NCBI GenBank assembly: GCA_963712175.1
Contig: CAVQGZ010000005.1
Location: 1 to 23,603 of the forward strand
Reading direction: 5' to 3'
DNA from: CAVQGZ01 sp963712175
GTDB lineage: Bacteria; Actinomycetota; Actinomycetes; Jiangellales; Jiangellaceae
Length of the DNA stretch: 23,603 nt
Shown: positions 17,226 through 23,492 of the stretch, one piece after another
Position numbering within the stretch: position 1 is the stretch's first letter
Layout of the letters: the number at the start of each line of letters is the position of its first letter
The notes under the pieces: model-generated
Told to the model about the DNA's origin: nothing
Database searches by the model: none
What the model saw: the letters and a program-made list of their open reading frames with translations, nothing else
Program-made: the position numbers and the translations under genes

Positions 17226-17831
17226 CTACGCGCCCTGGTGCGTCACGAGCACGGGCCGCTGCGATATGGCCAGCAATCCCTCGGCGACGCTGCCCAGCAG
17301 CCTCCGTGACAATCCCCGACCACGGGTGCCCACCACGATCAGGTCGGCATCCTGCTGCTCGGCGACCTCGGCCAGCGCCTGCGCCGGGCGACCCGCCACG
17401 ACCTCGACGGACACCCGGTGCTCTGGCATGGACACGGCCGCCTGCACCAGCCTCTCCTTCGCCGCCGCCACCCCTGCCCCGCTCGGGTCGTCCTCGGCGT
17501 CGTAGTCCACGACCGCGCACAGCACCAGGCAGCACGCACGATCCGCCACCAGCTGCTCGGCCACCGAGAGGGCGTGCCGGGACTCGGGCGAGCCGTCCAG
17601 GCCGACCACGACCTTCATCCCCGAGCTGTCCGCGGCTGGCTGCTCCACCAGGACGTGAGAGGTGCGCTCTGCCCGATCCATGAACACCAGCAGCGAGAAC
17701 GGCCCCAGCACCAGCCCAGCCAGAAGCCACACCGGATGCGGATGCGCGTGCCGGTACAGGTAGAAGTAGCCGGCCAGTCCACCCAGCAGCCACACAGCCA
17801 GCGCAACCCACGCGAACGTCGACCCGGCCAT
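17226..17831 (-). CDS. Universal stress protein with N-terminal membrane helices
   Basis: This is an intact 201-aa two-part protein. Residues 1-55 hold two hydrophobic segments (FAWVALAVWLLGGLAGYFYLY and VWLLAGLVLGPFSLLVFM), so the protein is membrane-anchored. From about residue 72 a UspA domain follows: MKVVVGLDGSPESRHAL, then ...DADLIVVGTRGRGLSRRLLGSVAEGLL. The ATP-binding signature is G-x2-G-x8-G-S, one residue shorter than the usual G-x2-G-x9-G-S/T, so nucleotide binding may be altered. The start is the ATG at 17831. It lies 11 nt downstream of the TetR remnant and 9 nt upstream of the ATPase start, suggesting it senses or tunes that pump. A Usp anchored by two helices is less common than the soluble form. 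Confidence 0.87.
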   Translation of the reverse strand: MAGSTFAWVALAVWLLGGLAGYFYLYRHAHPHPVWLLAGLVLGPFSLLVFMDRAERTSHVLVEQPAADSSGMKVVVGLDGSPESRHALSVAEQLVADRACCLVLCAVVDYDAEDDPSGAGVAAAKERLVQAAVSMPEHRVSVEVVAGRPAQALAEVAEQQDADLIVVGTRGRGLSRRLLGSVAEGLLAISQRPVLVTHQGA

Positions 17832-17842
17832 ACCCCCAGAGT

Positions 17843-18222
17843 TCAGGGGACGTCGGGTGCTAGGCCAGGGCCGACGGTCCCGATCACCTGGAGGAAGAAC
17901 TCGTTGCTCCCAGGGCCGAGGGTGTCGGGGCTTGGTCCCGCCAGGTGTCGACGGTTGCGTGCATCGAGTCGATGATCCGGTCGATCTCGGCCTCGTCGCC
18001 GGCGCCGCGTGCGGCGACGTCGAGGCCCAGACCTCGGTCGAGGAGCCAACGAGGAGACAGTCGAGTCTGCCCGGCGCGGTCGATCAGCGTCGCGAACATG
18101 TCCATCCGAGCGGCGAGGTAGCGGTGGATGACCTTCGCGAACAGCTGCTCCTTGGAGCCGAAGACTCGATAGAGGGTCGGCTTGCGTACGCCGCTGGCTT
18201 GTGCCGGGTCGGCCGCCTGGCA
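17843..18222 (-). pseudogene. Truncated, frameshifted TetR-family regulator
   Basis: A TetR protein begins abruptly at the second half of its DNA-binding domain: QASGVRKPTLYRVFGSKEQL, then FAKVIHRYLAARMDMFATLI. The first ~30 residues are absent, and the DNA upstream, on to the neighbouring gene's stop at 18278, contains nothing like a TetR helix 1. The ligand domain continues (LLDRGLGLDVAARGAG, IIDSMHATVDTWRDQAPTP). Near 17920 a one-base shift is needed to move from a premature end (TSSSSR) to NEFFLQVIGTVGPGLAPDVP and the stop at 17843. No start codon is convincing. Its position 11 nt before the Usp-ATPase genes suggests it once regulated them. The upstream boundary given is approximate. Confidence 0.65.
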
Positions 18223-18277
18223 AGGGACTGACTTCTGGCAGTCACTTCGGTGGCCAGACCCGCAGCGGCGCTGGCGG

Positions 18278-18862
18278 CTACAGGCCGTTGTTGCGCAGCG
18301 GCACCCAGTTCAGCAGGGATGCGTGGTGAACCTTGAGCTCGCCGTCGCTGGTGGGAACGATCCGGTAGTACTCGAGGTAGCTGTCGCCTCGAGGTTCCCC
18401 GGTCGTCCGGTCGACAAGGTCGCCCTTGGTGGTGACGTCGTAGGCCACGTCGAGCACCTCCTCGCCGGTGACCGGGATCGTCACTGTCTCGCGCACCAGG
18501 AGTGGCCCCATCTCGAAGGCGACCTCGTCCACGAAGGCCCGCTCGATGGTTCGGACACCTTCGGCCTTTGCCAGGTAGCCGTAGGCCATGCCGTCCTCGG
18601 TCATCAGTTCACGGATGGCGTCGCCATCCTGGGCGTTCCAGGCCGCCACCCACTCCTCGAACAAGGCTTCCACGCGCTCCACGTCGGGGATACCTGCGTT
18701 CGGGTCCGCCGCATCGCCGGCCAGTAGCAGGGACCCTGCCGCGGCACCCACCACCAGCGCAACCGCCCCGACCAGCAGGGTCACCCACCACGGAGTCCCT
18801 CGCCTGACTGGCTCCACATGTTGCGACGAGGACATCTCGGGAGTCTGGACTGCAGCGTTCAT
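18278..18862 (-). CDS. Membrane-anchored NTF2-like protein
   Basis: This is an intact 194-aa protein with a short cytoplasmic N-terminus, one transmembrane helix (residues ~25-48, WWVTLLVGAVALVVGAAAGS) and an extracytoplasmic NTF2/SnoaL-like domain from about 60. The domain starts with the typical helix VEALFEEWVAAWNAQDGDAI and ends in long strands (SYLEYYRIVPTSDGELKV). The start at 18862 follows an excellent GGAGGTGA six bases upstream; the frame is open further back but without such a site. Proteins of this kind are ligand-binding or scaffolding modules with no fixed function. It is the first gene of the minus-strand run that continues with the TetR remnant, Usp and ATPase, and it is divergent from the secreted endonuclease/phosphatase-fold gene. 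Confidence 0.82.
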   Translation of the reverse strand: MNAAVQTPEMSSSQHVEPVRRGTPWWVTLLVGAVALVVGAAAGSLLLAGDAADPNAGIPDVERVEALFEEWVAAWNAQDGDAIRELMTEDGMAYGYLAKAEGVRTIERAFVDEVAFEMGPLLVRETVTIPVTGEEVLDVAYDVTTKGDLVDRTTGEPRGDSYLEYYRIVPTSDGELKVHHASLLNWVPLRNNGL

Positions 18863-19158
18863 GACGCTCACCTCCACGGTCACTTCCACCGTCCTGAGGC
18901 AGCACCGGCATGTCCAGAGGACAAAGTCGAAATCGAGCTCGAACCCCTGCGGTAGGGACGGCGGTCGAGGCCCACCCAACCAGGGGCAGCCCGTCCCGCG
19001 ACCGCGCGGTCAGGCCCGCGGCCTGGGAGGGATCAGGCCTTCGTGGCCGACACCGTCGGTGGGGTCGGGATGGTTGGCATCGACGCTGCAGAGGTCGACT
19101 GCCCACCGGTCCTTATCGGCGAGGTTCAGCTGCGCGCGGCTGGCACAGGTGGTCGGCG

Positions 19159-20220
19159 GTGGCCGCGCTCGTTGCCGCGCTGCCGGTCCTACCGGCGCAG
19201 GCGAACCCGAAGGATGAGCCTGCTCTGGTCGTGATGACACAGAACCTGTACCTGGGCTCCAGCCTGACCCCGGCCCTGACCGCCGCCACGCCCGAGGAGT
19301 TCGTAGGCGCTGTTGCCCAGATCTATGCGACAGTGCAGTACACGGACTTCCCGGCGCGGGCCGAGGCGATCGCTGACGAGATCGAGGCCAACGAGCCTGA
19401 TCTGATCGGTCTGCAGGAGGTCTCCCGGTGGACGACCGCCGGACCGGGCGCTCCGCCCGGCTACGACTTCCTGGCGATTCTGCAAGCGGCGCTGGATGAT
19501 CGAGGGTTGGACTACTCGGTGGCCGCGGTGGTGGACAACGCCTCGATCGGGCCAGCGCCGCTGGCGCTCCCCAGCTGTGTGCAGCCTGGCCCGACGATCA
19601 CGTGCACGGTGCAGCTGGACGACCGGGACGTCATCCTGGTCAACGACGACAACCCGGGGCTGACGTGGAGCAACCCGCGCAGCGGACGTTACGAGGCGCA
19701 GGCGGTTCTGCCGTCGCCGGTCGGGCCGCTGTCGTTCGACCGCGGCTGGGTGAGCATCGACGCACGCCTGGATCGCCAGCCGTTCCGCTTCGTGAACACG
19801 CACCTGGAGACCGAGGACTTCCCGACAGTGCAGCAGGCCCAGGCGACTGAGTTCGTCGCCGGGCCGGGCCGGGGCGGGTCGATCATTGCCGTCGGTGACT
19901 TCAACTCCGCCGCCGACGGGTCCACGACGACCTCCTACGCGCAGCTGACCGCACCGGGGAAGTTCCGCGACGCCTGGGACGAGGACCAGCTCGGGGACGG
20001 CTTCACCTGCTGCCAGGCCTCGAACACCCCACCGCTGGCCCCTGGGGCGCTGAACAACCAGGTCTCGACGTTGCAGACGCGCATCGACGTGATCCTGAGC
20101 CGCGGTGCGGCACGGACCAGCGGCGGCCAGGCGCTGGTGGTTGGGGACACACTCTTCCAAGGAACGCCGCCGTTCTGGCCCTCCGATCATGCCGGGGTGG
20201 TTGCCGAGTTCCGGCTCTAG
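19159..20220 (+). CDS. Secreted endonuclease/exonuclease/phosphatase-family protein
   Basis: This is an exported metal-dependent phosphoesterase of the EEP (DNase I-like) fold. Just before the mature domain lies a signal-peptide core (WSAVAALVAALPVLPAQA, cleavage after AQA). Catalytic elements in order are VMTQNLYLG (Asn), LIGLQEVSRW (metal-binding Glu), FVNTHLETED, IAVGDFNSAADG (Asp and Asn) and FWPSDHAGVVAEFRL (Asp-His). A paired Cys-Cys in FTCCQAS and cysteines near LPSCVQPGPTITC suggest disulfides. The start is unresolved: the first in-frame GTG (19159) leaves no charged n-region, whereas residues RGWHR just upstream would supply one but have no in-frame start, hinting at an N-terminal frameshift. 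The substrate could be nucleic acid, a phosphoinositide or another phosphodiester. Confidence 0.82.
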   Translation: MAALVAALPVLPAQANPKDEPALVVMTQNLYLGSSLTPALTAATPEEFVGAVAQIYATVQYTDFPARAEAIADEIEANEPDLIGLQEVSRWTTAGPGAPPGYDFLAILQAALDDRGLDYSVAAVVDNASIGPAPLALPSCVQPGPTITCTVQLDDRDVILVNDDNPGLTWSNPRSGRYEAQAVLPSPVGPLSFDRGWVSIDARLDRQPFRFVNTHLETEDFPTVQQAQATEFVAGPGRGGSIIAVGDFNSAADGSTTTSYAQLTAPGKFRDAWDEDQLGDGFTCCQASNTPPLAPGALNNQVSTLQTRIDVILSRGAARTSGGQALVVGDTLFQGTPPFWPSDHAGVVAEFRL

Positions 20221-21004
20221 CCGCAGATCGTGTTCTTGGCAGCGGATGGGCACCTTCCCTGGGTGAAAGGCAGCGACGCGGGGAAGTGCGATCTCAGTCC
20301 GGAGCTAGTCCGGGCGCAACGGTCGGCGCGACCGTCTCGGCGCAATGCCCTCGGCGGCGAATGGCACCGACCGCCCTCCCGGTCGACTTCCAGGCGCGTC
20401 ACTCCGGCCCAGATGGACGCGGCACGACCTCCCGGATCTGGCTTGGTTTTCGGGTGATCTTTGCGTGCCTCGTAGTACGGCGCACGACCGACCGAACGCC
20501 CCGATGAAACAGGAGGTGACGCTCACGCCGCGTGACACGCCGATCCACAGGCCTTCACCACTCCTCGTGGCCGCACCTCGCGGCGGGCCTTCCCGCCCTC
20601 GGTGTCATGCTGGTCGGCTGGCTGGGACCCGTTTCGCCCGTCAGACATCGCCCTCGCCTCCCTGCTGCCGAGCGTTCTGTCCTGGCGAGGGACGCTGAGT
20701 GCGCGCCGACCGGCAGGCACCGCTTCTGATCGTCGGCACGCTCGAGCGTCGTCGTCGCACCGGTGCTCGCCCTAGGCCTGGGATCAACTAGACCCGTCGT
20801 CATGGCAGAGCCCGTCCGTGTGATCCGATCCGCCAACCTCTCGGCGTCGGACCCGACCCCGGCATGCTGCGCCAGGGTGGCACCACCACGAGAAGAACGA
20901 GACGCGTCTCTACGTGGTGGCTTGTCGTTGGCGATGATCGCCCGTGCCGGTGGCGGCATCCCCACGGTCAACGTGGATCCACCGGCCGGGCGGTTCCCGA
21001 CGAG
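20221..21004. other. 780-bp gap with a possible small membrane ORF
   Basis: No recognisable gene was found here. One candidate is a GTG at 20532 behind AGGAGGTGA (20513-20521, about 10 nt spacing), which encodes a 65-residue frame with a hydrophobic middle (LAAGLPALGVMLVGWLGP). A one-base shift would extend it through DIALASLLPSVLSW. The spacing is long and the composition is shadow-like at the end, so I do not call a gene. The remainder shows no repeats or RNA that I can support. Confidence 0.3.
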
Positions 21005-21256
21005 CTAGTGTTGGACGGCCTCTTCGCTCACCGGCGTGATGGTGCAGGTCGCCCGCTTGAAGCCGGGCAGCAGGAACCGGTGCAGCGACTGCCAGTCGTC
21101 GGTCTCGACAAGGTAGAACATCGTGTGCTCGGCGTTGGCGCCGTAGCGGCCGACCAGACGGACACCATCGACGCTCGCGTCGAAGAGCGAGTTCGAGCCA
21201 CCTTCGCCGAGCGGACAGGTGGCAGGCGTGTGCACCTGGGTGACATGGAACAGCAT
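21005..21256 (-). CDS. Small DUF3303-like protein
   Basis: This is an 83-aa intact small protein resembling DUF3303-type ferredoxin-fold proteins. The N-terminus MLFHVTQVHTPATCPLG and the later YLVETDDWQSLHRFLLPGF, followed by a strand ending ATCTITPVSEEAV, fit that family, whose function is unknown. The ATG at 21256 is supported by GGAGGA about five bases upstream, and the stop is at 21005. It is cytoplasmic, without a signal peptide or membrane helix. The gene sits alone between decayed DNA on both sides; the piece upstream is a fragment of an aminotransferase gene reading in the same direction. Confidence 0.72.
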   Translation of the reverse strand: MLFHVTQVHTPATCPLGEGGSNSLFDASVDGVRLVGRYGANAEHTMFYLVETDDWQSLHRFLLPGFKRATCTITPVSEEAVQH

Positions 21257-21362
21257 GGGGGTCCTCCGAGCCTCGGGTCTGCGACCCGACCGCCGGGAAG
21301 CATGAGCGTCGGAAGGTAGCAGCCCCGACGAGCCGCCGTGCAGAAGTCGCCTCGCGACATCG

Positions 21363-21488
21363 GACGAGGGCGGCGAGCTGGTCGATGGCCAACCGCAGAT
21401 CGTCCTCCTCCATGACGGGCGGCGGGGCGAGCCAGATGGTCGAGCCGTGAGTGTCCTTGGCCAGCACTCCACTGTCCAGAAGGCGCCG
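21363..21488 (-). pseudogene. C-terminal remnant of ornithine-aminotransferase-like gene
   Basis: About 42 codons read RRLLDSGVLAKDTHGSTIWL and then APPPVMEEDDLRLAIDQLAALV. This is the characteristic C-terminus of class-III ornithine aminotransferases (RocD), where VLAKDTHG and APP are conserved. An in-frame TGA lies shortly upstream (near 21510), and nothing of the PLP-lysine domain is seen before it. Downstream the frame runs past the normal end without a stop. It is therefore a scrap, probably left by deletion during remodelling of this accessory region. Confidence 0.65.
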
Positions 21489-21741
21489 ACCGCAACGACC
21501 GCCACGTCAACACCCCGCCGAACGCCGCAGCCACGTCCGCCAGATCGAAGCACTCGGCGACCACGTCGCCCTCGACCCCGCTTCCTGACCGTTGTCCGGC
21601 CAAGCCCCCCATGGCTGGGTCCTTCGGACTGGGCACTTCGACCGCGACGCGTGGCCGCCCCGAGACTCGGCGTGAGGCTTCCCGTCGGGTTGCGTCCTTC
21701 CGGCAGCACAGAGTGACGCACTCAAGGTCGCTGTGACCGTC

Positions 21742-21766
21742 CTGCCAGTCATTTGACTGGCAGACT
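21742..21766 (+). promoter_or_regulatory. Perfect 10-bp palindrome and leaderless-type promoter
   Basis: CTGCCAGTCA (21742-21751) and TGACTGGCAG (21754-21763) form a perfect inverted repeat with a 2-bp spacer. It overlaps a -10-like CAGACT (21761-21766) that ends 6 nt before the ATG at 21773. A bound repressor would block the promoter, so autoregulation by the wHTH of the encoded protein is likely. Confidence 0.75.
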
Positions 21767-21772
21767 GGTCGC

Positions 21773-22363
21773 ATGTTCTTCGGGGAGCCTTTTGGCGGAC
21801 TGATCCCGGGAGCGCCGGGGGCCGTGCTCTCCGGGTTGCTTCGTACCGGCGCGCCACTGACCGGTCGGCAGGTTCACCGGTTGGTCAGCGACGAGCACAG
21901 CCTGTGGTCGGTTCAGGAGGCTCTCAAGGCTCTGACCCGGCTGGGCATTGTGGAGACTCAGACCATTGGTCGGGCAGGGGTGCACACCATCAACGAAGGG
22001 CATCTGGCGGTGGGGCACCTTCGCGCACTGGTCGATCCGGTCGCCCTGCTGAGGGAAGCCATCGCGGCGGCAGTGGGCTCCGACGTCGAGGCGGTGATCA
22101 TCTTCGGGTCGATATCCCGCGGGGCGGCCAGCCGGGACAGTGACATCGACCTGGCGGTCATCGCGGCTCCCGAGTGGGATGGGCGCACCGACCTTGAGGA
22201 CGCCGTGCGCACCAGCGTGGGCAACGGCTGCGACGTCCTGGTCTTCACGGCGAGCCAGTTCGAGCAGCTGGCCCGATCCGGCGAGCCTGTTGTCGTGGAC
22301 ATCCTCCGTGAGGGGCTCGCGCTCATCGGCTCGATGCCGCGCACGAGGGTCGGTGTCGCGTGA
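21773..22363 (+). CDS. wHTH-nucleotidyltransferase, orphan MNT antitoxin-like
   Basis: This is an intact 196-aa protein with an N-terminal winged helix (residues ~15-85, including LTGRQVHRLVSDEHSLWSVQ, EALKALTRLGIVE and the wing) and a C-terminal minimal nucleotidyltransferase. The active site is G112-S113-x10-D124-I-D126 (GSISRGAASRDSDIDLAVI) with a third Asp in NGCDVLVF (D154). Such wHTH-NTase proteins usually precede a small HEPN or helical partner and act as antitoxins or defence components. Here an ATGA overlap opens a 61-codon frame, but that frame reads through a repeat and a tRNA fragment and is not a recognisable partner. The perfect palindrome directly upstream suggests self-regulation. 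The position, 150 bp from the putative attachment site, suggests its partner was replaced or lost. Confidence 0.85.
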   Translation: MFFGEPFGGLIPGAPGAVLSGLLRTGAPLTGRQVHRLVSDEHSLWSVQEALKALTRLGIVETQTIGRAGVHTINEGHLAVGHLRALVDPVALLREAIAAAVGSDVEAVIIFGSISRGAASRDSDIDLAVIAAPEWDGRTDLEDAVRTSVGNGCDVLVFTASQFEQLARSGEPVVVDILREGLALIGSMPRTRVGVA

Positions 22364-22419
22364 TGGCCAGCGCTGCTCGAGGGCTTGAGAACGGTTCGGC
22401 GCTCACATCTGCAGGGCCA

Positions 22420-22448
22420 TTTCCTAGCGCGGTGTTAGCGCGGGGACC
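22420..22448 (+). repeat. Direct repeat flanking the tRNA fragment, copy 1
   Basis: This 29-bp element starts TTTCCTAGCGC and contains two TAGCGC units separated by NGTGT. It matches 22678-22706 at 26 of 29 positions; all three differences are G-to-C. The copies lie on either side of the tRNA-Arg fragment, as arm-type sites of a tyrosine integrase or excisionase might. Confidence 0.75.
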
Positions 22449-22510
22449 GGATTCGGTCCACATCGTGAGATCTCGTGTCTGCTGGTTGGTGTTTGTGCTG
22501 GTGAGAGGGG

Positions 22511-22552
22511 CGCGCCCGAAGGGATTCGAACCCCTAACCTTCTGATCCGTAG
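22511..22552 (-). other. tRNA-Arg(ACG) 3' fragment, putative attachment site
   Basis: On the minus strand this 42-nt segment runs from the anticodon loop (CTACGGA, anticodon ACG) through the anticodon 3' stem TCAGA, the variable region, a complete T-arm (GGTTCGAATCC core) and the acceptor 3' strand CGGGCGC plus discriminator G. Similarity stops exactly at the 5' edge of the anticodon loop: the expected TCTGA stem and D-arm are absent. Such 3'-half duplications are the classic core of integration sites in tRNA genes, restored in the intact copy by the incoming element. The complete tRNA-Arg would lie outside this window. Confidence 0.82.
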
Positions 22553-22677
22553 CCGCCCGACGCGTTCCTGCGTTGGTGCCGGATCCTCCGGGTTGGTTCG
22601 CTGACCAGTGTCTTCGTCTCGAAGGCTGGTGCTGGTGGGTCCGTCTGGTTCGGGCTTCTGCGGGCAGTGCCGTTGCG

Positions 22678-22706
22678 TTTCCTAGCGCCGTGTTAGCGCC
22701 GGCACC
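22678..22706 (+). repeat. Direct repeat flanking the tRNA fragment, copy 2
   Basis: This is the second copy of the 29-bp element, 258 bp from the first in the same orientation. It lies on the far side of the tRNA fragment, 126 bp from its edge. Confidence 0.75.
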
Positions 22707-22829
22707 TTCACCGCGGTGTCGGTCCCGCCACTCGAAGCGTGTGTCGGATGAGGTCCGTAGCGACACCCGACGACACTCCTGTGGGGCAGTCCGTGACCCG
22801 AGATACCTCGCACCCCTGGACACACACCC

Positions 22830-23058
22830 ATGAGCCAGTTCTCCGATGAATCGACCACCGTCCCTTCCGGCGACTTCTCCGGGCCGGGAAGCCTGCGTGT
22901 CGAGGACCCGCCCGTCGCTCTCGTGCCCGGGTGGGTCATCGACCTCGCTGCAAGCCCAAGCCCGACAAGAACTCGCCGCCGAACACGTCCCCCTCACCCG
23001 AACCACGGTCGTGGCACGCCCCGTCCAGATCCTCCACCGCACCCGCGGAGACGCCGCA
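22830..23058 (+). pseudogene. Small element-associated ORF, frameshifted
   Basis: An ATG at 22830 opens MSQFSDESTTVPSGDFSGPG, continuing to PVALVPGWVIDL. Near 22950 a one-base shift leads to LQAQARQELAAEHVPLTRTT and VVARPVQILHRTRGDAA, stopping at 23056-23058. The joined product is ~76 aa with a helical C-terminal half that looks genuinely coding. The stop overlaps an ATG (ATGA, 23055) that begins MTTPETVHPEAVPRN, in frame with the NTase gene further on, which may be the head of a former excisionase-type gene. I do not recognise the family. Its position beside the putative attachment site suggests an integrative-element gene. Confidence 0.4.
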
Positions 23059-23156
23059 TGACCACCCCAGAGACGGTTCACCCCGAGGCTGTGCCGCGAA
23101 ACGCCCAACCCGCGGGCCTGTCCCCCATGACGCGACGTCGGCGTCCTGCCGCTGGC

Positions 23157-23162
23157 TACTCT
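23157..23162 (+). promoter_or_regulatory. -10 element for leaderless NTase gene
   Basis: TACTCT ends 6 nt before the ATG at 23169. The stretch TCTGGACGCATG closely resembles GACTGGTCGCATG at the other NTase start (21773), indicating the same leaderless promoter design. Confidence 0.6.
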
Positions 23163-23168
23163 GGACGC

Positions 23169-23492
23169 ATGGCGACGCCCACGTCGACGAGCCCGTCCGT
23201 GCGGCAGGTGATCGAGCAGCATCGCGCACTCATCGACGCCATCCTGGCCCGGTACGGGGCATCGAACCCACGGCTGTTCGGATCGGTGGCCCGCGGCGAC
23301 GCCGCTGACGGCAGCGACATCGACCTGCTGGTCGACCTCGACCCGGCAGCCGAAGGCAATCCGCTCCTGCGGGTGGCCGGGATCGGGGAAGAGCTCAGCG
23401 CCCTGCTCGGCAGGCAGGTCGACGTGGTCACCGACATCCTGCTGCGCGATCAGGTCGCCACCAGCGCGCACACCGACGCGGTCGCGATGTGA
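23169..23492 (+). CDS. mntA: Minimal nucleotidyltransferase antitoxin (MntA-like)
   Basis: This is an intact 107-aa MNT-family nucleotidyltransferase without an added DNA-binding domain. After the helix VRQVIEQHRALIDAILARYG comes the active site RLFGSVARGDAADGSDIDLL: G38-S39, x10, D50-I-D52, with the third acidic residue in QVDVVTDI (D85). The ATG at 23169 is preferred because a -10-like TACTCT lies 6 nt before it; the frame remains open upstream into element-remnant sequence (ATG 23055) but without family similarity. The TGA overlaps the GTG of the HEPN gene (GTGA, 23489-23492). In characterised pairs this protein AMPylates and silences the HEPN toxin. It differs from the 7151 antitoxin in lacking the HTH, so the two modules are distinct lineages. 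Confidence 0.88.
   Translation: MATPTSTSPSVRQVIEQHRALIDAILARYGASNPRLFGSVARGDAADGSDIDLLVDLDPAAEGNPLLRVAGIGEELSALLGRQVDVVTDILLRDQVATSAHTDAVAM

Noticed and set aside
18863..19158. Possible gene in the gap before the secreted phosphoesterase
   Set aside because: Open frames exist (for example from 19043) but lack a ribosome-binding site and family features; the region more likely holds divergent promoters and the unresolved signal-peptide start.
22360..22545. 61-codon ORF overlapping the orphan NTase stop
   Set aside because: It translates a direct repeat and the tRNA fragment; the C-terminus GFEPLTF is a known artefact of reading tRNA genes as protein.
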